Below are positions 24,774 through 37,100 of a stretch of DNA of 64,000 bases, piece after piece. The translations under genes were made by a program, and so were the position numbers. Where the stretch lies: contig NZ_AFWE01000078.1 in NCBI RefSeq assembly GCF_000222585.1, positions 1-64,000 of the forward strand. Direction: 5' to 3'. Source of the stretch: Vibrio scophthalmi LMG 19158. Lineage in GTDB: Bacteria; Pseudomonadota; Gammaproteobacteria; Enterobacterales; Vibrionaceae. The notes under the pieces are model-generated. The model worked only from the letters and a program-made list of their open reading frames with translations. It had not been told where the DNA came from and made no database searches. Numbering within the stretch: position 1 is the first letter of the stretch; each line of letters opens with the position of its first letter.

Positions 24774-26803
24774 TGAATAGTTACGAGTTGGCGAGTGTCA
24801 CGCTACTAAAAAACATGGAAGTGAGCACCAATATTCAGTTGTTTGCCAAGCAGTGGATTGAGGAAAATGGCATCCATAATACAGATGAGTTGCTCTCTTT
24901 ATTTGACCGCATCCATCTGCCTTATGAGGTTGTACCTAAGCGGCTTACTGAGCATGAATCACAGCATACTTTGGCATTTTTTAGTGACGAGACGATAGAA
25001 GTGCTGGGTCACTCATCACTAGGTGACTCCAATACTTATCCCGCTTTTTACGTTGTGGTTTTGGGTTTCCCCTTAGAAAAGTATGCGACAGATTGGGTTG
25101 GGGAACGCCTGAGTATATTTAAGGCGATGTTACCTAAGCTCATGCTTGTTAGCCTGTTTATTAATCTGTTTGCGCTGAGTATCCCTTTTATCACCATGGC
25201 GATTTATGATCACGTGATTGGGGGAGATGCTGCTCATGAGTTAATGGGGATTGCCATTGGCGCGGGTTTGCTTTTCTTTATGATGGGCTTGCTCAAAACA
25301 CTTCGAAGTCGAGTGTTAGTCAGTTTAGCGAATAGGGTGAGTCGCGAGATTTCTCAGGCATTAATCAAAAAGTTGTTGAGTAACTCTTATGCGCAAAATC
25401 AGCAATCAACCGTTTCAAACCAACAAAATCAAGTATTACTCTCAGAAAGGATATCAGGTGTATTGTCAGGTCCATTGGGAAGCGCGCTGTTTGATCTCCC
25501 GTTTGTGCTTATTTTCATTCTCGCGATTGGCATATTAGCGGGCTGGCTAGTACTTGTTCCTGTAGTTGCTCTCATTATCTTTGCAATTGTTGCCAAACGG
25601 GCAGTAGACACTTCTCGAAAAAATTCGATGCAGTCAACGATTGCAGGGACTAACCGACAAAACCTGGTTAACGAATTGTCAGCTAAATTGATTTTTCTGC
25701 GAAGTTCTGGCTTTGCGGTTTATTGGTTGAAACGCTTTGAGAAAGCGAACTTCCTCGCGTCTAAAATTGGCTTTGATCAGGCAACAAAACAGCATAAATA
25801 TACGTCGATTTATTATGCTATCTCATTATGCTCAACGATTGCTGTTATGGGGTTAGGCATTGGTCTGATATTCGAAGAGGTACTGACTCCAGGTGGATTG
25901 ATCGCTTCGATGATGCTGATCTCTCGCATTACAGGACCCGCTCAAATGCTAGCTAATAGTGCGACAAGGTTTGCTAGTTTTAATCAATCTAAAACTCAGA
26001 TTAATCGCCTTCTTAGTCAGCCATCAGAACGCGATTTTAGTTATCAGCACCATCCCTTGCCAAAGCAAGCACCTTCTATCAAGGTTGATCAACTTACGTT
26101 TAGGTATCCAAAGCAGGTTAAACCCGCGCTCTCTGCCGTTAGTTTTACTGTTGAGCCTGGTGAGATTATCGCTATTGCCGGTCCTTCAGGTAGCGGTAAA
26201 TCCACGTTGCTTGAAATGCTAACTGGCTTACAACTAGCACAGAACGGGGCAATTGAGCTTGATGGGGTCAACTTGTCACAGTACGACTCGCAATTATTCC
26301 GCCATTGGTGCTTTATTCGTGCTGCCTACCCTGATTTGTTATCGCTTTCTGTTCGGGAGTGGTTAGCCGATGGCAATCCAATCACGGAGCAGCAGATGAT
26401 TGATGCGCTGAATTTAGTGGGAGGAAAAGCTTGGTTTGACTCACTACCCAATGGATTAGATACAGTGATTAGTTCACTGATCCCTGACAGTCTCTTTGAT
26501 ATTTTGTCGGGAACCGTCGCTCAAGTGCTGATTGATGCTAAAGCGGTTGTATACGACTACAAATTGATGTTGATGGATAACCCGGTACCTGATTACAACC
26601 CACTAGCCAAATGGGTGTTTAGCCAATTTGTGGAGCAAAAGCGCGGACAGTCGACCATCGTGTTTACTTCTCACGATCCAGATTTAATTAAGTTGGCGGA
26701 TAAGGTCGTGATATTAAATGAAGGTGCGATTGCTTATTCAGGACCGTTAGAGAGCGGGGAAACGGATGATGAAAATACAATAAAAGAGGTGTCCAATGGC
26801 TAA
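24770..26803 (+). CDS. Type I secretion ABC transporter subunit, C39-like domain plus ABC
   Basis: The protein has 677 residues. An N-terminal 130-residue domain looks like the inactive C39-like domain of RTX exporters, followed by a membrane domain (about 115-400) and an ABC domain. Walker A is intact (GPSGSGKST, about 470). The Q-loop is replaced (FIRAAYPD), the signature is LSGTVAQ, and Walker B ends MDNPVP with Asn for the catalytic Glu. The histidine switch is kept (FTSHDPD). Start ATG 24770 has AAGGAG seven bases upstream. It pairs with the preceding subunit; the only near-canonical ATP site would use this Walker A with the partner's LSMGN. Confidence 0.9.
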   Translation: MMNSYELASVTLLKNMEVSTNIQLFAKQWIEENGIHNTDELLSLFDRIHLPYEVVPKRLTEHESQHTLAFFSDETIEVLGHSSLGDSNTYPAFYVVVLGFPLEKYATDWVGERLSIFKAMLPKLMLVSLFINLFALSIPFITMAIYDHVIGGDAAHELMGIAIGAGLLFFMMGLLKTLRSRVLVSLANRVSREISQALIKKLLSNSYAQNQQSTVSNQQNQVLLSERISGVLSGPLGSALFDLPFVLIFILAIGILAGWLVLVPVVALIIFAIVAKRAVDTSRKNSMQSTIAGTNRQNLVNELSAKLIFLRSSGFAVYWLKRFEKANFLASKIGFDQATKQHKYTSIYYAISLCSTIAVMGLGIGLIFEEVLTPGGLIASMMLISRITGPAQMLANSATRFASFNQSKTQINRLLSQPSERDFSYQHHPLPKQAPSIKVDQLTFRYPKQVKPALSAVSFTVEPGEIIAIAGPSGSGKSTLLEMLTGLQLAQNGAIELDGVNLSQYDSQLFRHWCFIRAAYPDLLSLSVREWLADGNPITEQQMIDALNLVGGKAWFDSLPNGLDTVISSLIPDSLFDILSGTVAQVLIDAKAVVYDYKLMLMDNPVPDYNPLAKWVFSQFVEQKRGQSTIVFTSHDPDLIKLADKVVILNEGAIAYSGPLESGETDDENTIKEVSNG

Positions 26804-28091
26804 TTATGAATATGGCGAACTAGTCGAGTCGAAAGCCGTAGCTAAGTCACTTTCCATCGCGACTTGGGCTGTGTCTGTTTGTGTACTCGCTTTTGTCGTT
26901 TGGTCTTTGGTTACCCAAGTTGATGAGATTGCCAAAGCGAAGGGTTCTGTAATTCCTGAGGGTGAAAGACAGGTCTTACAGAGTGAAATCGGCGGGAAGC
27001 TCAAACGTGTTTTAGTAAATGAAGGCGATGTTGTTGAAGCGGGGCAAGCACTGGTTGAGTTTGACGCAACGTTCCAGAAAACCACACTAGACGAACTTAA
27101 ATCACAGCAGGTGACATTGACACTCAGTGTGGAGAGAATGAATGCACTGCTTGATCAAAGAGAGCCTGATTTTTCTCTCTATGTTGTGGAGTATCCAGAG
27201 TTAGTCAGTGAGCAGAAGGCGCAGCTTAGTGCGCAGAAAGCCTTGTTCTATCAACAACGAGTTGTTCTAGAAAAAGAGAGTGAGCAGATTGCTGAGCAAT
27301 TAAGTGCGGTTAAAAAAGCGCTACCATCTTATGAGAAGCAGTTACTTGCCACCAAACAAGAGCTGAATATTCTCGAGAAAGGTTTTAAGGCTGGCAACAT
27401 ATCTCGCTTGCGAGTGTTAGAGATGAGGCAAAAGCTGGCTAGTATAGAGCAGCAAATTGCCGAAGCTGCCGGTAAACGGTCAGTGCTTGAGAAGCAAGGG
27501 GCGGCAAATGAGCAAAAAATTGAGCAGCTACTGGCAGAAGCTCGCGTAAAAGTCAGTGATGAACGCTCGAAAGCCGTTTCAGACTTGTCAGCTCTGAATG
27601 CTCGAGTGAGATCGAGTGAAGCAAAAGTATCGAATACTATTGTGACTTCACCACTCAAAGGGTTAGTACAAAGCGTGCCAAGTACACCAGTTGGTGGGGT
27701 GATTCAGCCTGGTGGTACTGTGGTCGAAATTGTTCCTTTGGCTGGCAATGTGGATTTCAAGGCAAGGCTTTCACCTCGAGATATTGGTTTTGTTAGTGAA
27801 GGGCAGCCTGCAAGGGTCAAAGTGGATGCGTTTGACTATAGCCGCTTTGGTGCTTTGCAGGGAGAAGTTATCAAGATCTCGCCATCGACGAGTAAAAATG
27901 ATCGCGGTGAAATCTTCTATGAGGTGGTGATTTCAGTGGATAAACCCTATTTCCATGACGACCCTGAGAGGTTTGCAATCTTACCCGGTATGACTGGCGA
28001 GGCTGACATCACAACCGGTGAAAAGTCAGTGTTCCAATATTTATGGAAGCCAATTTACTCAAATATCAGTGTTGCTTTTGGGGAACGGTAA
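26796..28091 (+). CDS. HlyD-type membrane fusion protein of the type I exporter
   Basis: The 431-residue protein has one N-terminal membrane segment (about 20-40), a lipoyl-like hairpin (residues 50-90 and 285-330), a long periplasmic coiled coil (about 100-275) and the conserved GMTGEADI region near residue 405. It links the ABC heterodimer to an outer-membrane TolC, which is not encoded nearby. The start overlaps the ABC gene by 8 bp. Confidence 0.93.
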   Translation: MANYEYGELVESKAVAKSLSIATWAVSVCVLAFVVWSLVTQVDEIAKAKGSVIPEGERQVLQSEIGGKLKRVLVNEGDVVEAGQALVEFDATFQKTTLDELKSQQVTLTLSVERMNALLDQREPDFSLYVVEYPELVSEQKAQLSAQKALFYQQRVVLEKESEQIAEQLSAVKKALPSYEKQLLATKQELNILEKGFKAGNISRLRVLEMRQKLASIEQQIAEAAGKRSVLEKQGAANEQKIEQLLAEARVKVSDERSKAVSDLSALNARVRSSEAKVSNTIVTSPLKGLVQSVPSTPVGGVIQPGGTVVEIVPLAGNVDFKARLSPRDIGFVSEGQPARVKVDAFDYSRFGALQGEVIKISPSTSKNDRGEIFYEVVISVDKPYFHDDPERFAILPGMTGEADITTGEKSVFQYLWKPIYSNISVAFGER

Positions 28092-28124
28092 CGGTAGCTC
28101 AATTCCCTAATTGGCATAAAAGAG

Positions 28125-28155
28125 AGCGGGCAGCGAATAGGCTGCCCGCTTTTTC
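28125..28155. terminator. Shared terminator between exporter operon and adhesin
   Basis: AGCGGGCAGC (28125-28134) pairs with GCTGCCCGCT (28141-28150), then TTTTT. It ends the exporter operon; on the other strand a weaker U-rich tail may also serve the adhesin gene. Confidence 0.9.
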
Positions 28156-28177
28156 TATATGCGATTAGCATACTCTA

Positions 28178-31100
28178 CTAATACGGGTCGCTTAAGTTAT
28201 TCGGGTCTCCATGATCATGATGCTCGTCAGGGGCAATCAAGTCGTCATGTTTTTCATCAAGACTATCACTGTCCATGGCGACGTCTGCGTGACCATCAGC
28301 ATCTGGCTGTAAAGGATCAAACGTCGTTGCCTCATCAGATAGAACGATATCAATATCATCCGGTAGTTCGTTACGAGCGAATTGATCATTATTTGCTTGA
28401 GAGGATTCAAGACCTAGTGCGGATAGGTAAGCTGCCACGCCGTGTTGTGAGTCATCTTGCGTTGCTGGGTTTTGTTCGACAGAGAGGTGCTCCGCTGGTA
28501 AATGTTGCTCTGGATTGGTGTCATCTGCCAGTAGCGCAATATCATCTTGAATGACATCAGGAGCTTGTATTTCATCAGACTGACTGAATGCTGGTGGCGG
28601 CGGAGGAGGCGGTGGCGTTATATGGCTATGTAGCTGACCTTGGAGATCTTCACTGGTTACCGCTGTTACGCCAGTGACTGAATTGTGAGTCGTCACTTCA
28701 GTTGCAAAATGTGGATGTGCTCCAGTTAAAGGCTGGTTTGATACCAAAGTAAAGTGTCCATCAGAGGGGACCGTATAGCTGCCATCTGGATTCGCGTGGA
28801 TTTCTTGTCCGTTGTCGCTTAAGCTCAGTCCGTTTTCTAGATGTGTGAGTCGAATTTCTGCAACGGTCTCGTCTGATGACGAAAGTTGAGAGTGAATGTC
28901 GACAGAGTACTCGTAATGATCTTGGTTAGCTACGGGGAAATTGGCAGGTAGATGCCCTTTAAGCACAGTTCCATCACCTAAAATGATGTTTTCGATGCTT
29001 TCGAGCTCCATGTTGCCAAGTTTCTCACCATGATCATGCAAACGTGGCGCATTTTGCTTGGTATAGGCGCCTAAAATTAATGTGTCAGAACCATGTCCTC
29101 CTTCAATTTCTTCATCTGAAAGTCGACCACCGATGAAGAGAATATCATTACCATCTTTGAGTTCAGCTTCTTCGGTTAACCTACCTTGAACAATAATAAT
29201 GTCAGCATGATCATGTCCACTAATCTCATGGTTACCCCTCATCGTGTGCGCGGTCTGTCCGATACTTTGGGCAAAATCCCTCACAGTTTGTGCCGTTATG
29301 GTTGGCGTAACATGATGGGCATGGTGCGTATCAACAGATACACTGATGGTTGGTGGCGTATAAGGAACAGGATCTGTATGCCCATTTATTGTCATCGTGA
29401 TTTGTTGGCTTGTTTGTCCGCCATGCCCGTCATCAATGAGCAGCGTAAAGGTATCATGCAGAACATCGCCGTCATTAAGCGCGTCTACCTGAGGATTTGC
29501 GTTATCGAGTTGATAAGTCCAAGTGTTGGTGTGGCTATCTAACTGTATCGAGCCAAAACTCGCACCGTGATTGGGGTCGACACTTAAACTGAGCGTGTCA
29601 CCGTCCGTATCATGGGTGATTAGCTGCCCAGTAGAGACTTGATGACTGTCTTCTGTCATTGTGTGGCTAGCGGGTCTTTTTTCGGCAGCCGTTGGAATGT
29701 CATTGGTGCCAGTTACGGTGATGGCAATGTCATGGCTTGTGCCATCTTTTGCCTGCACAGTAATGGTTTCAGTGACAGTTTCTCCTTGCTTGAGTTGTTG
29801 GACGATTGGATGGTTGTTGTAAAGGTTATAGATCCAGTGACCAGAACCATCAATATGTGCGTGTCCATAGCCTTTACTACCGACAATGCCTACGCCACCC
29901 TGAACGGCGATAAAGCCTTGTGTGCCATCAGGGTCGGCTACGTTTAAAGTGCCAGTGACTTGAGTGTGAAGGTCTTCTTGTGCTTGACCTGTTGAATCAC
30001 CAGTAAAGGTCGCTGGATCAGGTGCTGCGACAATGTTGATGATATACATTCCTTCTTTAGAGTCCGTGTGTCCATCGTTAGCGGTATATTGAATGCCGCC
30101 TAACCCACTGGCCCCGACACTGTGATAGTTGAGTGCCGGGGTATAAACCAAAGAGGAGAGATCGGCAGCGGCGACGTCATCACCAACATTGATTGCTCGT
30201 CCATTGAGCGACAATGTGCCATGCGTGATGTTGGTAATGGTGATATGGTGCAGTGAATCGCCATCAACATCTGTGTATTTAAAATCGGCTTGGCTAAAAC
30301 TATGCTGATTGTCTTCAAGTAAACTGGTAAAGCTAGAGCCAACTGTTGGCGCGTCATTGACGGCGTTAACGTCAATGATCATGGATGCGCTGGCGGAGTC
30401 TTGATGCCCGTCATTTGCAGTAAATTCAAAATCGGCATAATGCACGCCATTTTGATTCTGGAGTGGTGTAAAGGTTAAGTGTCCTGCATCTAGGTCAGCT
30501 TTGGACACTTGTTGATTGGTCGTGACAGCAGCGCCGTAAAGGGTTAAAACGCCATGTGCTGGCAATTGGGTGATCGTTATATGATCTAGTGCATCATGGT
30601 CAGCATCTTGGTAGCCAAACTCAGCAGCGGTAAATGTATGAGTTTGGTCTTCATCGCTACTAATAGTTTGTGGGGTGACGGTTGGCGTATGTTGTGCTGG
30701 CGGAGTGATTTCAATCGTTAGCCGATTTTGAGCCGAATCACTCACTGAGTGACCGCCAACATCACCAACACGGTAGATCATACTTGGTACGCTACCCGTA
30801 AAGCCAGGATCGGGTGTAAAGGAGTAATGACCATTCGCCTCTATGGCAAGGGTACCAATGCCGTTCATCGTATGTGGGTGACCAGGGGTAACAGTAACAT
30901 AACCTGAAATAGGATCTTTTATTTGAATGTCTTGTAGTACCAGGTGCGCATTGGAATCTGTGTCTATTGCAGCTCCACTTACTCCTTCGTGCGTGCCTAA
31001 ACCAGAAATGAGGTTTCCTTCAATTGCTCCACTATGTTGAACGCCAGAATCACTTAGGCTATGCAAGGTAGGGGCATCGGTTGTGCCATTAATCGTAACT

Positions 31101-34100
31101 GTGATTGAATGTTTGGTACCATCTTTTGAGGTGACTTCGATACTGTCAGTGAGAGTTTGCCCTCGGTCTAAGTCTTGAACGTGACTATTGTTGTTATCAA
31201 CAGCATAAACCCATGAACCACTCGCCGTGACGATAAAGTGTCCGTAAGTGCCATCTTGGGCTAAGCTGCGCTGCCCATGTAAATCGAGTGACGCTTCACC
31301 TTGTCCATCAACATCGGTGATGACTAAATGCCCATTACACATAAGAGCATCTTGTATGATCGGGGAGCCCGTAATATGCAAATTATGGCGAACGTTGCTA
31401 TCTTCAGTGATGTTACCTGAGTCGCCAGTGAAGGTTGCGGCATCGTTAACTGCGGCGAGCGTTAAGGTTGCTGATGTCGGTACAGATGCACCATGTTCGT
31501 CAGTGACCTCATAGTTAAACTGTACCGCACCATTGTAGTTTTTCTCAGGGGTATAGGTGTATGTGCCGTCATGGTTATCGGTAACCTGACCGTGATCGAC
31601 ACTTAAGTGGCTGATGGTCAGTTGAGCATTATCATCAACATCACTAGCATGTGCTAATAGCTCAGATGCATTTAATATCACAGGGGTGTCTTCTCTACCT
31701 TGGGTGAGAACGACTGATGAGGTAACTACTGGCGCATCATTGGTGCCATGCACTGTGACGGTTATCGTTTGGTGTGCGCTGCCATCGATGGATTCGACGC
31801 TGAAGGTTTTTTGATAACTTTGCCCTGCACCAAGATGTTGGAGTTTGGCATTGTCTATTGTGTATTGCCATCCCCCACGAACATTAATAGAGAAATGCCC
31901 ACCCTCTGGCGTATCAAAGTTTTGAGCGACGAAACCTGCTTGCCCATGGTCTGGATCTACGACATGTAAGTTACCACCACTCCATACTTGGTTCGGCGTG
32001 CCTCCTGGTGACAAGTTATCCTCATAGGCATGATTGTCTAAAGTAGAATATTGTCCCACTTCAATTCGAGCTTGGTCGTCTTCACCGACAACTTTAACGA
32101 TGATGTTGAGCCTTTGCCCATCACTTGTTCGTACCTGATAGGGAAACTCAAGCGACTCGCCTTTGAGTAAACTGTCAACCAAGTCGTCAGCATGGCGGTT
32201 GAAAGCTGATTCTAATCGGAATTGATAGGAGCCATCTGGCCAGATGGTCAAAGATCCCGGGGCGTAGCCTTGCCCCATGTATCGACCACTGAATGCAAAT
32301 TGCGTGTGATCGCCAGTATCGGGATCGGTCAGTTGTAAGTTGCCATGATAAATGGATGTTTTACTACTTAATGCTTCTGATTCCGACATTTGAATGACGT
32401 TGGATGTTAGAACTGCTTTGTCATCAGTCCCTTCAATGGTGAAGGTTGCGGTTTGAGGAGTTTGTCCCCCGTGCCCGTCATCAATAAGATAGTTTACTAC
32501 GACTTGCTGCGTTTGACCGACTGCCAAGTGCTGGAAAGTAGAGTGAGTTGCATCGATGACTAATGAATGTCCATCCGATCCAAGGGTAAAGCCATTGGGT
32601 AAACTTCCTGTTTTGGTTGCACCATCCACGGAGTAACTGATTTGAGCAATCGACAGTGTGTCACCTTCTTTATCGGTAGCCCCTGTTAGTAGGTCGATAA
32701 CATGATGATTGGTTGAATCTTCTTTTAATTGTTGCGTAATTGGCTGCACTATTGGACGATCATTGACGGCTGCAACTAACATCGAGGCTGAGGCAGGTGC
32801 AGTTCCACTATGTCCATCATTGACTTGATATTGAAAATGTAGCGGTCCGTTGTAGTCTTTTTCAGGAATTAGAGTGAATGTACCGTCACCGTTATCCAGT
32901 ATTGAGCCATGATCGACGGCGAGATTGGTCACGGAGAGATGACCGATGTCGTTGTTATCAATATCCGTGGCATTGCTCAGTAGATCCGAAGAGGTGATGA
33001 TTTGGGTGGTATCTTCTTTTCCTACACTGAGCTGTACGTCAGCGGAAACTACCGGAGCATCATTGGTACCATGGATGGTTAGCGTAATGATGTGTTTATC
33101 GCCACCTAAACTTTGCACTTCATATTGAACTTGCTGAGTTTCCCCTTGCCCTAAATGCTGAACGTTTCCATTTGGTACACTGTAAGCCCAATCGCCAGCT
33201 TTGCCTATTGTAAGTGTCCCACCGTAAGGATCATGGAGAGCATGGGCATTGTGTGTGGCTTTAAAATGGTCTTCTCCTGCATCGGCGTCCACTATATTTA
33301 GAACACCTGTGGTAAAAATGGTGTGTTGAGCATCCCCTTGTACATGCCTATCTTCGGTAAGTGTGCCGGTATCGGTTCCACTGATTTGTGCGGCATCCTC
33401 GGTGCCAGTTATCTTGATCTCTAGATGTTGTGTTGCGCTAGCGCCGTGTTCATCGGTTACCGTTACAGGGACTGTGATTGTTTGAGTCTGCCCATCTTTA
33501 AGTTGCTGGTAGCTAGAATGGCTCGGATCAAATGTGTAACTGCCATCACTATTAAACGTTAGCCCATCGATAGGGTGGTTAATCGTATAGGTAAGAGTGG
33601 CATCATGGTCGACATCTTGCCCAATCATCTGCCCCGAAAGTATTGCGCCGTCTTCGGTAACTGATTGGTGCTGTGCGGTTAGAGTGGGGGCGTCGTTCGT
33701 GCCGTGTATGTTGACTTTTATGGTGAATAGAGTGCCATCTTCTGATTTAACCACACACTCATCAGTGATGGTTTCACCTTGCTTCAGATTTTGTACTAAT
33801 GGTTGATGGTCCCGAATGGTGTAGGTGTAACGTCCATCTCGCATAAGTAGGATATGACCACCGAGTTTGGTGTCATAACCAATACCCTGGTAGGTTTGAG
33901 AGCCGAGGTTGATATCAAATTTCGCTTCCCCTTGGTCAGGATCAACGATGTTCAATTTACCATCAAAATATAGGTTATCATGGGTATCTATGTAATTGCG
34001 ATCTTCAGTCACTCCGAGTTGATGCTGATCGCTGTTGGCGTAGCTAATTTGAGCATTGTCAGGAGTCGCCGCGAGAGCTAAGTTCGCACCGGTGGTTATC

Positions 34101-37100
34101 GTGCCCCCATGAGCATCTTTGACATCATAAATAAAATGGACCTGACCGTTGTAGTCTTTTTCTGGCGTGAAAGTATAGGTGCCATCTTGGTTATCTCTAA
34201 TCGAACCGTGGTCAGCATGAAGATTGCCTATGTGTAATTTGCCTGCATCATTACTATCAACATCCATGCTATTCGAAAATAGTTGGGCTTGGGTTAAGAT
34301 TTGTGTTTGGTCTTCTTTGCCGGGTTGCAGTTGCACTTCACCGGACGCGAAAGGGGCGTCGTTGTCGCCATGGATAGTGATGACGACATCATGGGTTGTA
34401 CCATCGGCACTGCGGATAGTAATGGTGTCAGTCAGGTTTTCTCCATTATTGAGTGCATCTATCTTACGTCCAACGGCGCTATCACCCACCTCTGCGTAAT
34501 AGCTCCAATTCCCATCTGGCTGAAGGATCAAACGCCCATACTGCCCAAAGTATTGATATGCCGGAGCATTGTTATCGAAGTGCGCTTCTCCAGCATCACT
34601 GTCGACAACATCAAGTTTTCCGGATGTATGGATATGGTCATTCCAAAGGTGAGAAATATTACCTCGTTGATAGTCAGGAGAACGGTCAGCGTAGGTCGAT
34701 TCATAGACATCTCCGGTATCCACACCGGTAATGGTTGCCGCATCATTGGTACCCGTGATCACTATCTTCAAGTTTTGGGTAACGCTGGCACCATGCTCAT
34801 CAGTCACAGTGACAGGAACCGAGATCGTCTCAGATTGACCTTGAGCTAAGTGTTGGTAAGCAGAGTGCGAGGGGTCAAAGTTGTAACTGCCGTTAGCGTT
34901 AAAAGTTAGCCCATCAATCGAATTAGCAATGGAGTAGGTTAGTCTTGCTCCATGGTCGATATCGCTGCCCTGCATTTTGCCGCTCAATAGTGAACCATCT
35001 TCATTCACCGTTTGTGTTTGGGCTGTAAGTGTTGGTTTATCGTTAGTGCCCACGATATCGATAGTAATGACATGAGTTTCACCTCCAAGTGTCTGTACTT
35101 GATATTGAACGTGTTCAGTTTCCCCTTGCGCTAAATGTTGTAAGTTGGCGTTTGGAACGCTGTAAGTCCACCCACCTGCTTTACCGATTGAAAGGCTACC
35201 GCCATAAGGATCGTTAATCGCATGAGCATTCAAGGTTTGGTGAAAACCACTTTGACCTGCATCTGGATCCTTTGCATCTAGAACGCCACCGGTAAATACC
35301 GTGTGTCTTGCATCACCTTGTACGTGAAGATCTTCGGTTACCGAGCCAGTGCTTTGACCGGTAATCGTTGCCGCATCATTGGTCCCTTTAACAAGCACTT
35401 CTACTTTCTGCGTCGCGCGTGAACCATCGCTAGAGATCGCGACAATGTTAAACGCTTCAGCTTTGCCATCTCCACTTCGTAGTGAGTCAACTTTTGCTGC
35501 ATCCAAGTCATAATGCCAATGTCCGTCGCGATCAACATAGAAGGTGCCGTAGCTACCCGCTTGAGAGGAGCTTGACCCTGCCAATTCAAAAGTGACATGA
35601 TCACCTTTATCGAGATCGTGCGCTTGAAGCATGCCAGCAACCGTGGTCTTGATATCCTCGACCACCGTTCCGATTGCTGCTGTTAGGGCATTTGGCGTGT
35701 CAATGATGACATGATCATCTTGACCTTGAATGGTGGCTGTTACGGGTATTCGAGTGCCGTCTTTTGTAATAAGCACCATCGAGTCTTGAAGCTGCTGCCC
35801 ACTCTTAAGCCCCTGAATATCAGGATTGGCATTGTCGGCGGTATAACTCCATTTGTTGTGACCATCGGTACTGTGTGTGGTGGAGAAATAGCCATGATTA
35901 GCGGTTAGATTCATCGCAAAATCTGTCGGTACTGCGTGCTTAACACCATTGACTTCAATAAACGCTATCTCTGCTTCGGAAGCGCCGTCTACATCGGTGA
36001 CATCCAAGTTGCTCCAGCCAGACCAGAGTTGGTCTGTGGTGCCAGCTCGTAAATGGTCCTCTGTCACCGAGCCTGAATCTTGTCCTGCCGCTAGAACACT
36101 CGCATCATTTACCGATGCGAGATCGAGTGAGGCACCTGTTGGCGTTGAACCGCCGTGGGCGTCATTGATGTCGTAACTAAAGTGTACTTTGCCGTGATAA
36201 TTGCTTTCTGGGGTATAGGTGTATGTTCCGTCTTGGTTGTCTCGAATAGAGCCATGATCGGCAATGAGGTTTGCGATGGAAAGTTGACCTTGGTCGTTAT
36301 GATCGACATCAATCGCATTGGCAAGTAAATCCGCGGCGGTAAGGGTTTGGATGGTGTCTTCTTTGCCAGAATTGAGTTGTACTTCACTTGATACGTAAGG
36401 TGCATCATTGTCACCATGAATAGTGACAACGATATCGTGTGTTGTGCCATCTTTGGTTCTAACAGTGATTGTGTCGGTGAGAGTTTCACCAAGCCCGAGC
36501 TTGTCGATCGTCGAACCAACAGTGGTTGGCGTACTTCCTTGATGCCAATCATGTGTGCCCGCCGCGACAGTGTAGTTCCACGAGCCATCACGATGAAGTT
36601 GCAAATGTCCATATTGACCACTGTAGGAGTATGTTCCTCCATTCGTATCAAACACGGACTCACCGCTATCGGGATCGTTAATGCTCAATTTACCGCTGGT
36701 GGTCAGTGTATTTGGTCCCAGTACAGCCATACCCGGTTGAGCATGGTCAGGCGACATGTCTTGCCCCGCCTGATTTTCGTGAACGTCACCGGTGTCCACG
36801 CCAGAGACTTTCGCCGCATCATTGGTACCTATGATCACTATCTCTAAGTTTTGGGTAGCACTGGCACCATGCTCATCAGTGACAATGACAGGAACTGTGA
36901 TCGTCTCAGATTGACCTTGAGCTAAGTGTTGGTAAGCAGAGTGCGACGGATCAAATGTATAACTGCCATCGGAGTTAAATGTAAGCCCTGCCACCGATTT
37001 TGGTATGGAGTATTTGAGAGTGGCATGGTTGTCAATATCGCTGCCAAGCATCTGTCCGGAAAGCATGGCACCATCTTCACTTAGTGAATGAGATTGGCTG

